Shown: positions 42,381 to 54,262 of the stretch, piece after piece
Position numbering within the stretch: the stretch's first letter is position 1
How the letters are laid out: each line of letters begins with the position of its first letter
Source: Neonectria sp. B-13
Taxonomy: Eukaryota > Ascomycota > Sordariomycetes > Hypocreales > Nectriaceae
Direction: 5' to 3'
DNA: 64,000 nucleotides
Assembly: GCA_002682825.1 (NCBI GenBank)
Contig: NOKP01000037.1
Span: forward strand, 248,001 to 312,000
The notes under the pieces: model-generated
What the model was told of the DNA's origin: nothing
The model's database searches: none
The model's input: only the letters and a program-made list of their open reading frames with translations
Translations under genes and position numbers: made by a program

Positions 42381-45300
42381 ATGGATACTGTAGAACTGTG
42401 AGTCTCCCCGTCACGAGTAATTGGTTCTGTCTCAAACTGAACTCATTTACTAGAGAACCGTTTTTCACCACCACTTGGACCGAGGCTGTTAACAAACAAA
42501 AGTCGTCACTAGAATATGGTGATTGCGAAATCGCCGGAGATTTCACAACGTGGGAAAGCGTGGTCAAATGGCTTCACGATGTCGGTGGGACTGTTGCATT
42601 GATCCGCCCGGCTCTGGGTCACCTGCACATTTTTGCCCAGTTTTTCCAGGCAAACCTCGCCCCGTGTCTCGATGCGTCGTACCTCTGGGGCTCATTGGCG
42701 TGTTTGTTGAAGGTCTGTCTCTGTCTTGCCTAGAATGTGCCACCCCTTGGACGTGCTACGTATACTAAACTTTCCGATGCTCTATACAGCTTGCGGTAGA
42801 GAGCTTCAAGGTGTTGGACCAAGTCCCCCGCATGATTAAGTCTTTGGCTTTCAAGGCGGAAGCGTTCAATGGATACTGTACAGCCGACCATGTGATCAGT
42901 AACACAGTGAAAGAGGTTTGCTTTGATATGCAGATCCAATTCATAGACTTCTTCTCGAGCTCTATCCAGCACATATATGGCACGGGTGGGACACCACTTC
43001 CCTAGCACGAATATAACATGACTGCGTATAACTAAGCGAAGAATAGGGTCAACCGGGTAGCAAATCCAAGCAAGCATCCAAAGACACTACGAGATAGCCA
43101 CTCTAGAGTTCGCAGAGGCTCTCACCCGACTGAAGAGATCCAGAAAGCCTGGCGAGGATCGCCAATCCGTCGAGATGGTGTTTGGGGAGCCAGGGATCAG
43201 GAAGCGATGCAACACCATACCACGAACCCAGACCAGCCGCCTCTTCGATCGGCTTGAATTCTTTGTTCAGCTTGACGAGCTTCTTTCTCCCCACGCTGGA
43301 GAGTCTTCGCTCCAGTCCGTAGCCTTGCATGGTCTTGGAGGAGTGGGCAAAAGCAGCATCGCGTCATCCTACGCGGAAAGGAAATATTCTGATCGGACTT
43401 ACGACATAGTCCTGTGGGTGTGTGGCGAGAATGACGCTTCGCTACGACAGAGCTTCACCGATATCGCCATGAGCCTGAAGTTGCCCGGTGCACGACCAGA
43501 TTTTCGCGATGAGAATCAAGTTCTTGTTCAGGACTGGTTCCAGACCACTGGTATGCAAGCTATCATGGCCACTTTGATGTCTAGGTGTAGGACTAGATGA
43601 GTAGTGACTAATTGGGGATACAGAATGCAATTGGCTTGTTATCTACGACAACGTGGAGTCGGCGAATATGCTTGCCCCGTACTGGCCACGGGGCTCGTGC
43701 CGGGGCAGGGCTATCATTACCACACGCAACCGCTCACTTGCCTTCGACCCGGCAGCATCTGGCCTTGAGGTCAACTCCTGGGACGCCGAAACCGGGGCTG
43801 AGTTTCTGCTTTTCCTGCTGAACAACATCGGACGCGACATGAACTCGGAAATTACCTCTGCTCGTACGCTGTCAGAGAGGCTCGGCGGGAGTGCGTTGGC
43901 TCTTGTGCAAACGGCTGGCCTGATCCACGACGGCGAGTACTCTATCCGGGACTTGACGGCCATGTACTTGGAGAACCCCCCTTCCGCCCATTCCATAAAT
44001 GAGCTCGCGGCGCTCTCGGACTTTTCCTTCAAGTCTCTCGACAAGAACAGCTTCTCACTTCTGGGAATTGTTTCCTTCCTTCAGCCCGACGACATACCGC
44101 CTAGGATGTTTAGGCCCCGTCCTGATCAATATGTACCTCCAGATCTAGAGTTCTTAAAGAACAAGTTCACTGGGCAAGTCTTCAACACCCCCTTTCAGGC
44201 AATGATGACTGAACGAGGCTGCTAATAATTTCAATACTCAGCTCCTATGTCGCTCTGAGCAACCTCGCCACGCGAGCACTCATCCAACGAGATAAAGACT
44301 TGGGCTTTTTGGCCATGCATCGCCTAACCCAGACCCGATTTCGATGCTTTTTGGGTCCAGAACAGCGCCAGAAAGTATTCAACGAAACTTTCATGCTCCT
44401 TTCATACATTGTGCCACATAGCCAGATAGAAAAAGGACAGCTCTACGCTGCGTGGGGCGGGTATGACTGGGACCTGCAGCATGTCTTGAACTTGAGAGAC
44501 ATTTTCGACGAAGAGAGGAAGGCGTCTCGCTCTTTCAAAGCGACGCGCAAATTCTGTGAGATGCTCAACAATTACCAGAGGTATGCCATTCCAGTATCCC
44601 TGAATAACAATAAGGAACACCAAAGAAGCGGAGGCACCACGTCAAGCACTCCTTGGTGAATACTTACAATATCTACATAGGTACCTCTATGAGACCTGTG
44701 ATTTTGAGGAGTGCGAGAAAACGTGCGCCGTGAATCGGATAGCCGTCTCAACGCTAACCTCGAGCGAGGACAAGGTCGACCTTGAAGGTAGTATCATCCC
44801 ACACCAAGCTCAGATTGCAGAGAAGCTTGGCAACCCACAGAAGGCTATCGAGATTTGCCAGCAAGGGATCAATCTCAGACTTGGCGAGTCGCCCAAGAAG
44901 CTGATACGTATTGCCTGCTTAATCAGTAACCTCGGCATCATCTACAGCAGCGCCAACGATTTTGAGAAAGCCCTGGAGTGCTTCCAACGATCGCGTCAGT
45001 ACTGGGCTGCCCACTTCGAGAGCAAAGGTGAAACTCGGAAGTATGCTGCGTCCATGCTCGTGAGTCAGGCCAGGTGTATGATGGGCCTCGACGAATTCGT
45101 GAAGGCGGAGGAGATGCTTGAGGAAGCAATCGCACAGGTGAAGGAGGAGGTGCCCTTAAACTTTGGGACAATGGCATAGTAAGATCCGACAAAACTGACA
45201 TATTAAGGCAGAGATGTGATGAAGCTAACTTATGAGCCGCTTGGCCAAACACAGCGCATGCTTCTGCTTCGGATTACTAGATCGATGCCTACGCAGATTC

Positions 45301-45737
45301 GAATCAGCGAAGGCGCATTTCATGGAGGCCCGGAATGCGTGGGTCAGGAGCGACCACAGCCGTATTCACCCATTCAACGCTGGGATTCTGTATAAAATCG
45401 GGGCTTGTTGCCTGGACCAGGGGGGAATTGAAGCATCAATGTAAGATGATACCGGCGTCTCATTTTTTACTCTTGTTTCACTCTAACCTTTCTTTTTTAT
45501 AGCAAACACATAAGGGACTCGCTGGAAATATCCGAGTTCTACAGTCGTGTGATGCCAGTTGAACACGGTCGTAACCTCTTCAAACTTTCAGAAGCAGTCG
45601 TTCAGAATACAGATATCAGCACCCCGGAGTCGATAGATCTAAGGGAGAAAGCAGAATTGTATTTGAAGAAAAAGAAGCCGAACGTGAAGGAATCGGGTAC
45701 GGAGAGCGCGTATGATGATCTGATTCCGGTTTACTAG
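42381..45737 (+). CDS. NB-ARC/TPR STAND protein (fungal NLR-like receptor)
   Basis: Nine exons: 42381-42397, 42454-42712, 42790-42985, 43071-43550, 43624-44173, 44242-44580, 44681-45178, 45255-45440, 45503-45737; 919 residues, all in frame. Intron 3's acceptor is the least certain. Intron 5 (44174-44241) is of GC-AG type. Residues 1-170 form a helical N-terminal effector-like domain (DASYLWGSLACLLK) as in other fungal STAND receptors. Then NB-ARC: Walker A GLGGVGKSS near 245, Walker B WLVIYDN near 322, RGRAIITTRN sensor and a winged-helix part. Residues about 610-860 are TPR-like helical pairs (KAIEICQQGINLR, FEKALECFQRSRQYW). Such proteins switch by nucleotide binding and oligomerise on sensing a ligand, and several control fungal incompatibility. 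The ligand here is unknown. Confidence 0.85.
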
Positions 45738-46291
45738 AGGTGAAACTGGCATTTGCAGGATTGTACAGGGATGAATAGGATGACGCCATGGGCTATGAAG
45801 TAGTCATTGAAAGTGGTTATAAGCCTACCGCTACCAAATTAATGACCTATGAGTCTCCGCATCAGACAGATATTCTCCTGCTGGCAACCTTTCCTTTCTT
45901 TTGTCCGGACTCTACTCAGCTTGCAGGATGGATGGCATAAACCATCTGAACGACACCAACCATGTCACAAAAGACGAACGTCCCTTGCGGGACCACAAGA
46001 CCCCCCCTATATGGGGCTGAAATGCGACAAACCACCAACTGCAGCAGCGACAGCAATACGCCTGCGCAGTGGCAGGCCTAGAAAACTTCGACCAGAGCGC
46101 AGGGCCAGAGTACACAATAAGGGCCATTTGGCGACAGACGATTCGGTCGGAAAATCAAATTATCCGTGCGTGGGCAGTCGCGGATAAATCAAATTCTGCG
46201 ACCCCACTCCGATGGATCCTTGAAGCACGAGACACGAGGGACAAGATATCCATGTGCCAGAATGAGTCTCAACACGCCACCGACTGACGAC
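45738..46291. other. Intergenic
   Basis: 554 bp between two plus-strand genes; promoter of the bZIP gene; no other feature seen. Confidence 0.5.
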
Positions 46292-47917
46292 ATGGACCAA
46301 TGCCGTGGTCCAAATGACTCACAAGAAAGAAAGTAGGTGCATGTCGTTTGGCTTCTCTCAGGCCGCAGGGGATCTCACCTTTGCCCTAGAAAACTACGCA
46401 ATCGTCTTTCACAGCGGGCGTTCCGACGTAGACAAGCCGAGTCCATCCGAGAGCTACGGAGTCTCGCAAACATCAATCAAAGGCCAGAAGATGAACGCAA
46501 TGAAGCCCTTCAACGCGAAAACAGCCTTCTGCGCGCCCAGCTTGTCGACGTCCAGAATAAACTGTCGAGGCTATTGGCGACTGTACAGTCAATGTCAGAG
46601 TCCGTGTCAAAGACCCTGGATGAAGCTGTCACGGGAACTAATGACAACGAAAAACGGCCTGCTGAGCCAGAAAATACTTCCTCGAACAATCTGGAGTGCG
46701 CTTTTACTCCCAGTGACTTCTTCAACACTGATACATCACTCGAGTTAGAGGCGTGGAATGACACCACCAGAACAGATGAATCTCCGGCCCCCCTGACTGT
46801 ATCACCTCGTAAGCAATAATCTACCACCAGGTCATACTTGGCCAGGTTCTAACCTGCAAAACAGGAGACCTAGAAATTAGGTCTGGGCGAAATTTGAGCA
46901 CCACCGAACCCAATCCCTTCCATGGGCAAATTCCAAAGATCTGGGACTTTGATTACCAAATGGGACCACAATCTTACCTAAACGCGGTGGATGCAAGCGA
47001 AAAGACCACAATCATACTTGGGAAGCGATGGGCACATTCAAACTCACCGTTTTCCGATCACCTCAACCTGCTCCAACAACTTCTCAGGGATAAGCTCGAC
47101 AGAACAGGTCTCATAACTAGTCCTCAGAGTCTGGCGCGAAGGTAATGAAGAAATCGCAAAGCCCGCTCGATGGATGATCTTCTAACTTCCGAATAGTCTA
47201 TATCAACCAATATTGATGGTTCTATCCATGTTCAACAGCATGGCACGACCGCATATGATGGATTGGTACGCTAAAACGCGGTACTTCCCCACCATATATC
47301 TCACCGCCTGGCAAATTCATCCGTCATTGAGTACCTACGGGAGGCTTGACGAGAGATTTCGGCCCACAGATATTCAAGCAAACACTCAACACCCACGAGT
47401 CATCGGCTGGATAGCATTCCCATCTATACGGGATCGCCTTATCCAGCTCCATGCTGCCAATCCATACATAGACCAGATATTCTGCGATGTCGTCAACAGT
47501 TACGTGGTTGAAACTACAATGTCTGATATAATACTGGGGGCTCCAGCATTGAAAGTATACGTTCGGGTTACTGATTTGGTTTCAGCAATGTCTTCACTGG
47601 GCGACGGTGAGACTGAGGAAGATATGGCCCTCCCAGCACCAGATGTTGTTTCGCTTTTTACCATGGGTAAATATGCGCGTGCGGCTTTCCGCTATCTTAA
47701 AATGGATCAGGGCCCATCGTTTTACAAGGTCGAGCCGGCGTTCTTTGGCAAATACCCGGAACTACACGACGATACGGTTGACATCATGGCAGTCGGGATT
47801 CCTTTAAAGCTGGAGCTTCAGCTCACTCTGACCCCTCCAAAGCCGCTGGACCCCCTGACTGCGGAAACGTATCAGAGTTTTCTTGACTTTTACCTTGATT
47901 CGCTTGAAACATTTTAA
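46292..47917 (+). CDS. bZIP transcription factor with DUF3425 domain
   Basis: Exons 46292-46332, 46390-46808, 46865-47141 and 47197-47917; three introns of about 55 bp; 485 residues. The first splice creates the basic region ERKKLRNRLSQRAFRRRQ, the fungal variant of the bZIP DNA-contact motif, which confirms the short first exon. A leucine zipper follows (IRELRSLANI...LQRENSLLRAQLVDVQNKLSRLL). After a disordered acidic linker comes the C-terminal DUF3425 domain (about 240-480), with RPHMMDWYAKTRYFP and PRVIGWIAFPSIRDRLIQ. Such regulators are fungal-specific and nuclear. Targets cannot be told. Some regulate secondary metabolism or stress genes, but no such cluster is adjacent. Confidence 0.9.
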
Positions 47918-49291
47918 TTAGCAACGGGAGTTCGAGTTATCATAGGCGCAAAGTAACCCTAGGAGCGGGAGGCCAATCAACAGTAAAAACAGGCGTCATA
48001 TTTTCTTGTCTTTTGTAATTCTAAAAGTGCATGAGACCACTTTCATGATATATTACTTGGTGACCATGACGTCACGACTTTTTCAACCTAGAGAGCGTCT
48101 ATAGTTGCCGACATTATGAACCTAAAAAGGTTCTAGCTGGGGTTAAGTCGGATAATATGCTGATGTAAAGTGTCTAAGTTACAGACGCCCACTGTCCCTC
48201 CGTTGCAATTGTCGGTATAGACTCATGTAGCAAGTAAATGAGGCTGCAAAGGCCATGTCTACCCTTGGGATGTATTAGAGAGGAGCAAGGAGTCATCCGA
48301 AATGAACAACGACAAGTTTGTGCTCATGGGGAGAGCTTGAAGGGTTTTTCTTTCAATGGGTACGACCTTCCACGGTGGATATCGCCTCGCATTTTGGTAT
48401 TGTACAGTCAATAAGTGACAACAGAAGTATCTGATGGGAAATGGGCAAGGAATCTTATTGGAATGGGTCTCGACTGATGCTTCGAACTTCTTGCGCACTT
48501 TCGTGAAAGTGTTCGGCAGTCGCATGTTTGTTAGAAAAGGAATTGACTTTCTCGACATACAGTAATAGGCCATAAGTCTCCGTACACCTTCAAGTTTTAC
48601 GCCAAAAGAGCCAAAAAGCATACATTTAAGAAAACCTCTACTTTAACCTATAAAATAGCTATTAATATAAAACTCCCTCTATTAGATAGATATATAGCTA
48701 TTTTATATTATGTACTATTAGAATTCTCTTCTTATAGTATAGCATTTAAATTAAAAATTCTAGAAGTTAAGGAATCTTTTGATAGTTTCTTATAGAAGGC
48801 TATAGGGGACCTTATAGGGGCTAGATTTAGAGTTTAAGAAATATCTTAACTTTAGAGCTTAATAATTCTTTTAATATAGAATAAATAAAATCTAGTAAAT
48901 TATATAGTAATATATATTTAATGTACAACCGTTAGGAAGGTTTGAAGCTCAGGGCATCGCACAAAGGGCTAAAGGTGCCTGAGTCATCATATTATCACTG
49001 AGGCAGAAGGAGGCGAAACAGTTAATTATAAGTTCCAAGATTCAGCCACGATTAGCTCACTCTCTTGTGAAGGAGGAGTAGCTGTAATGATCCCTCTTTG
49101 ACAATCAGACCACGTCGTTGTATGCATATCCCGATATCATCACACCTGTCGGACTCAATACCTTTACTGAGAGTGTAGAGCTGTGTAAACTGCTTGAGGC
49201 TAAGTTTTACTAGGGTCTTTGGTTTTTCAACACGCGTTGCGCGCCGTCACTTCCGCTCGCTCAAGTAGCTACACCTTTCTACCTACTACGG
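47918..49291. other. Intergenic with an AT-rich island
   Basis: 1.4 kb between convergent genes. A 120-codon minus-strand frame at 48259-48621 has no signature. An island of very AT-rich DNA occupies 48625-48925. Confidence 0.5.
48625..48925. repeat. AT-rich, TA-dense island, probably RIP-mutated DNA
   Basis: About 300 bp made largely of A and T with many TA steps and phrases such as TATATAGCTATTTTATATTATG. No open frame. In ascomycetes this is what remains of a repeat after heavy C-to-T mutation. The original element cannot be identified. Confidence 0.5.
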
Positions 49292-50599
49292 CTACAAAAC
49301 GCTCCGATCAATCCAGTCAATGTTGCCAAATGTACCATGAGGTGTTGAGAAGACGTCGGCAGGATACCGGTAGGGCGTGACCTCGGAATCGGCGAGGACG
49401 AGGGTCACGTTGCTCTGCGCCTCGGCCGTCTCGTTGTAGCCTGGACCGTAGTCCTTCCAGGTGGCCATGAAAGTGAGGTTGCTCAGATTCGGAGTGGTCG
49501 TGCCCCAGGGAATGTAGCCGGCGGGCTTGATGCTGGAGTCGAAGTACGAGTTCATGAAGATGGACCGGTGCAGTGAGTTCCACGGTCGGCCGAGTGCGCA
49601 TTTAGCCACAATATTCTGAGCAATGCTATAGTTGGATGCGATGAGTTGCGTGCGATCGATATAGACGCCGTACTTGTTGGTAAAGGTCGTGTTGGTACCT
49701 TTCCAGGCCGTAATTCCACCGCCACAACTCCGGAGCGAAAGCGTGGACTGTTCAATGTATGCTGTGCCAAAACCGTAGAGAAAGTCTGTCTGTCCAGCAA
49801 TGACGCTGTCGTAAAAAAATGCGTTTCCGAGCTTTCCAATGTAAACCTTTCCAATGCCACGAATCAGTAATTTCCCGCGGTGTTCATAGACCACTGGCCG
49901 TCAAGGGGAGATGGGCGATCTCTCAGAACTTACCGTATCCTGCCAGCTGTAGAAACCGCATGAATAGAAGCCAGCGTTGGCCCTACTCACTCCCAACGCA
50001 TGCGCTGGGCCATATGAGTACGGAACAAACTCATTCCGGAAATCGATATTGTAGGCACGGAAATCAGTGCATCCGAAAGGAGTGTCGGCCGGCACAGGGA
50101 AGCCTGTCGGCCCAGAGCCAGTCAGTGTGGCATTGAGGTTGGGTCCAACAGTCAAGACGCCAGTGTAGACATTATCGCTGAAAAGGCTGTTATGGTTGGC
50201 CGAGTTCCACCAGATCTGGACATCGTTTTGGGCACTGGTGTTGACGTTAATGTCCGAGTATAAGTCGCCATTCCAGGGCTTGTTGGACATGCCAATCAAG
50301 TGAAGGGGACCTCGACGGGTGACGTTTAGCTGCTCCGTGTAGTTACCTGGGGCAATCAGGATGTGCCCAGGAACAGTGGTGTTGCCGAGCGAGTCAATGG
50401 CGGCTTGAATGGTGTCGAAATGAGCTCGCGAATCGTTCTGAGCGACGTGAATTGTGCCGCGAGGGCATCCTTCGGTCGGGTGGTTCGTTTGTCTCTGACA
50501 TCGCTCGTACGTGTCAGCTGGACCCTCGGAGCGGTGCGCGACTGTCGTCTGGAGGAGAGTCGCCGCGACAAGCACAGCTTTAAGAATGAGTGCTATCAT
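49292..50599 (-). CDS. Secreted pectin methylesterase (CE8)
   Basis: Exon 1 50599-49934, 87 bp intron (GTAAGT...GAAAG), exon 2 49846-49292; 406 residues. Signal peptide MIALILKAVLVAATLLQTTVA. The splice rebuilds the CE8 signature GFYSWQDTVYIG. Others: APGNYTEQLNV (the G-x-Y-x-E element), AGQTDFLYG (Asp nucleophile region), and LGRPW with the catalytic Arg. A right-handed beta-helix enzyme, it removes methyl esters from homogalacturonan, preparing it for polygalacturonases and lyases. A broken GH28 gene lies just 5' of it, and GH35 and GH93 genes lie a few kb on. Likely induced on pectin; no motif was identified. Confidence 0.93.
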
Positions 50600-51284
50600 G
50601 GCTCACTGGAATTGACCAAAGAGAAAGACAAAATTCAAAGTTGGAATGATAAGTGGGATTTAATTGGTGAGTGTGTGGCGGTTAATATCTCTAGCTACGA
50701 ATTCATATTGCAGCGCAGCTTGAAACTACGGAGAGGAAGTCTCCAACTGGAAAAGCCCGCCCCCATGGCACGGTTACATTACCCCACAAATGACCCTTCC
50801 AATAATGCACACTAGTCCACAAAACAAAAGGACGGCTATGATATGCCGAGAAGGCCGACGACTTTACACCCAAGTCAGGCTTTTTCTCGGAGTGCGAATA
50901 TTCCACCACTGAGAGCTGGTCAGCGCTCGGCCAGCATGTGAAATGTAGTCTAAAGGATCGCTATTGAAAGAAGCCGGTTTCCTAATATAGCTCAAGCCGC
51001 GTCATAGGAACCCCCAAACTATCTCCAAATTCACTATTGTCACATATTATTTGGCGCAATCTTTCGGTTAAAGTCCTCGGTTAATTAGCTATTGGGGTTT
51101 GTGGGGGAGGGGAACGTAATTCACTGGATGGAGAATTGGCAATGGAGTTCTAAACTCGATGACTATCAAACACGCGAAATAGCCCCCCCAATGGCTGTGG
51201 TAGAGATGCAACGTCATCCGGAAAGATTGTTACCAATTTCCTCTATTTGATCCGGGTATCAGAAAATGTGGACTATCAATTGCC
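50600..51284. promoter_or_regulatory. Divergent region between CE8 gene and GH28 relic
   Basis: About 690 bp. The part next to 50600 is the CE8 promoter. No open frame of interest and no clear site. Confidence 0.45.
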
Positions 51285-52164
51285 ATGATACTGTTCATGG
51301 GAATCTTTCCCGTGCCTGAAGATCAAGGCATGGCCGCACAGTCCAGGGGGCATTATCCCGACCCGCGTCCTCGCCATCGTAACGGGTATTGCTTCGTCAA
51401 ACTAAGCCACAACGGCGGAACTCTGGTCTTGAATACAAACTACACTATCGCATCGCCTCCAGATCTCAGATCCTTCAGGCACGTTGATGTGGCCATCACG
51501 GGCATTGTCAACTTTACGCCAGACCTCAGTTACTCGACGGGGCGCTCGTCTAAGTATGCCTACCAAAATACCACGGTTTTTTGAAGGTGTGTCGAGAAAT
51601 ATATCAACATCTTCGGCTATGGCGTTGAGCTTCTCAACGGAAATGGCCAGCTACGATACGACGGTTTGGCTGCCAATTTTTCCCTCCTGCGCACGGTTAT
51701 CTTCCTTTTGGATGGACTGCATGGGGGCTCTGTGACTGTATTGTACATGATCGACCCGCAAAGTGTAAGTTTTGACTGAACGGACCTCTACTAACTCCTA
51801 AATAGTGGTTCAACCTCATCGACAACGGCGATGACTGCGTTTACTTCAAGCCCAACAGCACATACATAGTTGTCCAAGGCCTCCAGTTCAACGACTCCAC
51901 GGTATCTCTGTCGGGCCGCCTAGCCAATACGCCGAGGAGTTCGATATTGTTAAGAATGTCTACGTTTACGATATCTCCATGCCCGATGGCTCGGATGGTG
52001 CCCGCATTATGGTCTGGCCTGGGGTATACCCGAATTTTCAGGACAGCCTGAACGACGGTGCCGGCTCCGGGTACGTTGAGAATTTGACGAACGACGGGGT
52101 GCTCAACGCCAATAATGACTGCTGTTGCCTTCATTGGGAGATACTCATTCCTCGCCTAGAGTAG
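51285..52164 (+). pseudogene. Broken GH28 exopolygalacturonase
   Basis: Pieces of a fungal exopolygalacturonase appear in order but in different frames: VLNTNYTIASPPDLRSFRHV, then SRNISTSSAMALSF-frame decay with FGYGVELLNGNGQ in another frame, LDGLHGGSVTVLYM, a kept intron near 51770-51806, INNGDDC-type LIDNGDDCVYFKPNST (active-site Asp pair), then after a frameshift near 51900 KNVYVYDISMPDGSDGARI. Between DPQSWFNLI and DNGDDC about 50 residues usual for the family are missing, including the NTDGWD active-site loop. The C-terminus is lost. It cannot make an active enzyme. It lies divergent to the intact pectin methylesterase. Confidence 0.8.
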
Positions 52165-52523
52165 TCAAGTATCGGCCTCCTTTTTGATCTATCAAATAAT
52201 ACCGACTAAGGCTAAAAAGTACTCTTAATAGACCTTGCTTGTCCAACCAAATGATTAACTTACCAGTTTTACTCCCTGTCGATAACAAGACTCGCGAAAC
52301 GATGTTGATCTGAGAGTTTATTGTCCGACAACAGTTGAAAGTCACGAGAAGTATTAATCAACAATTAAGGTGGTGGAATCATGCTTTCCAAGAGGCGGCG
52401 AGGAATATGTAATTCCAGGTAATAAGACGCCTCGAACCAGAGTCACGAGCACACTGAAAAGCTCAAGTAATTGAAGCGACTTCCTTGAGATTACTTGAAA
52501 AACGTGCGAACTGACTCTCCTAA
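52165..52523. other. Intergenic
   Basis: 360 bp between convergent units; AT-leaning; nothing recognisable. Confidence 0.5.
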
Positions 52524-53528
52524 TTACATAATATGTGTGACGGGTCGTTCATCATCTAGCTCAAGACCTTCCTTCATCCGTTGTCTTCTCTCATCCAACC
52601 AGTACCTCCACTTTTGATACCTCTGCTTCCGCTGTACAATGTCTTCTGGTGTGTTTCCCCAATAGGTGATTTCGAGCTCCCGCAGTTTCTCGTCGATGAT
52701 GACGCGCTTAAACTCCCTTCCATTTACTAGGAAGACAATGCTCTCTACCACACCTTCATACAAAACTATCCCATAGTTCATGGTGTAGTAGTCAAGGTTC
52801 ACAACGTCATCCAGATGGTTAGTAATGTACTGCGCAAGCCGCTCTTCAGCTGGAATTGAGCTGTCGTGAAGGAACTCGGCCCGCAATTCTCGGTTCTTGA
52901 CGCCAACCTCTTTCTCTCTCGTCACAACGCTCGTATGAGGGGCACCATCCGTGGGGGCAATGATATCAACAACAATATTTTTGACGGCGTATCGAGAGTT
53001 CAAGTTTTGTGGTGTGCTTAGGTCTGCAAACCCTCGATATCCCGGCCCATTTGTAAGCAGCCCTGTCAATAGACTGTAGAAAGACCAGATGCCAATCTCT
53101 GGTCCTCCGCAACCAGTCTGGAAGCTCAGGCTGTGCTGGAAGCGAGGACTGAGGTCGTCAGTGGGGTCGAAGAGTCGCACTGTGGCGTGTACAGATTCGA
53201 TATACTGGGTCTGAGGAAGCACGGGCATAGACCAGGTCGTCCAAAGGCCCGAGTCTTTCACGAACATGATGTCGACGTGATAATTCGTCGAAGCGTGTCG
53301 GAGAACATTATGTACCTCACTGTGAAACTGTTTGTTCACTAGAAGGAGAGGGAGCGCGGGGCTTCGTGGCGGGAGCTGCCAAATTCCTCCGCCAACGAAC
53401 TGGTTCTCCGACAGCTGCTGTCGCCCTTCCTGGCTAACCGAGGGGGAGGCCGGGGGGTTAACTGGAGAGCAGATGGCCCATTCAAAGATTTGTTGTCGGA
53501 TTTCGCGTGGGACCTGATTTAAAGTCAT
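52524..53528 (-). CDS. F-box-like/LPR-type protein of unknown function
   Basis: A single exon, 334 residues from ATG 53528. The N-terminus NQVPREIRQQIFEWAI, followed by LPLLLVNKQFHSEV, resembles the short F-box-like motif found in many fungal proteins that begin with an LPxEIRxxIY segment. The rest is a globular domain without known signature, and the C-terminus is Arg/Lys/Glu-rich (RKQRYQKWRYWLDERRQRMK). No signal peptide. If the F-box is functional it would recruit SCF ubiquitin ligase; this is inferred and weak. It lies between pectinolytic genes without evident connection. Confidence 0.75.
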   Translation of the reverse strand: MTLNQVPREIRQQIFEWAICSPVNPPASPSVSQEGRQQLSENQFVGGGIWQLPPRSPALPLLLVNKQFHSEVHNVLRHASTNYHVDIMFVKDSGLWTTWSMPVLPQTQYIESVHATVRLFDPTDDLSPRFQHSLSFQTGCGGPEIGIWSFYSLLTGLLTNGPGYRGFADLSTPQNLNSRYAVKNIVVDIIAPTDGAPHTSVVTREKEVGVKNRELRAEFLHDSSIPAEERLAQYITNHLDDVVNLDYYTMNYGIVLYEGVVESIVFLVNGREFKRVIIDEKLRELEITYWGNTPEDIVQRKQRYQKWRYWLDERRQRMKEGLELDDERPVTHIM

Positions 53529-54189
53529 GATGAATCTCGCTTGCTTTGTGCTGATGTAATATGCATGTTGAGACGCTTTTCCACTGATGAGATATGCCTA
53601 ATATATATGCGCTAGGCAGCAGGACTTCAATAAGTGCCTATTTGTCTTAGTCAGCTCGAAAGTTGGCAAAGCATACAGTACAGGGACCGATGTCAGCATG
53701 GCGAGGCATAAACGTGGCTAAGTATAAATGGGTGGATGATCCATCCTGCGCCAAGAATCCTCGGTTGTTGGGAATCCTCAGGCAAATAGGGGCGGCAATT
53801 GGAAAACCCCCCCGGCGAATTGGGGAATGTGTCTATGAAGGCTTAAATCGTCAAGAGTACTGGATACTACGAATCATCGTCATTCACGCCTACTCAGAGC
53901 TCAGTTGCTCTAGCGTCCTGGCTCACCCAGACTAGCTAGCCTCAGCGCATTATCGGGGTATCGTGCGAGTATTTGCAGATTATGGAATCACTAGCCACTA
54001 AACTGCATGGCGCAACGTGACAAAAGAGTAACGCATAGTGTTATATATAAGCAGGCAACGCCAAATCAACGCTACGAGTTATAAATACTACAACATACCA
54101 TGCATGATCTGGGTGGGTTGGGAAGTATTGTGTGAGCTCAATACTTCACAGTCGGGGTGGAGCGAGCGACGAGCTGTGAGCAAAAAAGT
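53529..54189. other. Intergenic
   Basis: 660 bp; promoter of the F-box-like gene near 53530-53640; a 90-codon plus-strand frame at 53663-53935 has no signature and is not called. Confidence 0.45.
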
Positions 54190-54262
54190 GATTCCGCCCG
54201 GGCTCGAACCGGGGACCTTCTCGGTGTTAACGAGATGCCATAACCAGCTAGACCACGGAACC
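54190..54262 (-). tRNA. tRNA-Val (anticodon AAC)
   Basis: 73 nt on the minus strand fold as a complete cloverleaf. Acceptor stem GGTTCCG pairs with CGGAATC (one G-T pair). The D-arm contains the A-box TGGTCTAGCTGG. The anticodon arm is TCTCG-TTAACAC-CGAGA, giving AAC. The T-arm is CCCCGGTTCGAGCCCGGG with the B-box. There is no intron, and CCA is not encoded. Confidence 0.95.

Noticed and set aside
48259..48621. 120-codon minus-strand frame beside the AT-rich island, considered as a small effector
   Set aside because: No signal peptide, unremarkable Cys content and no recognisable domain.
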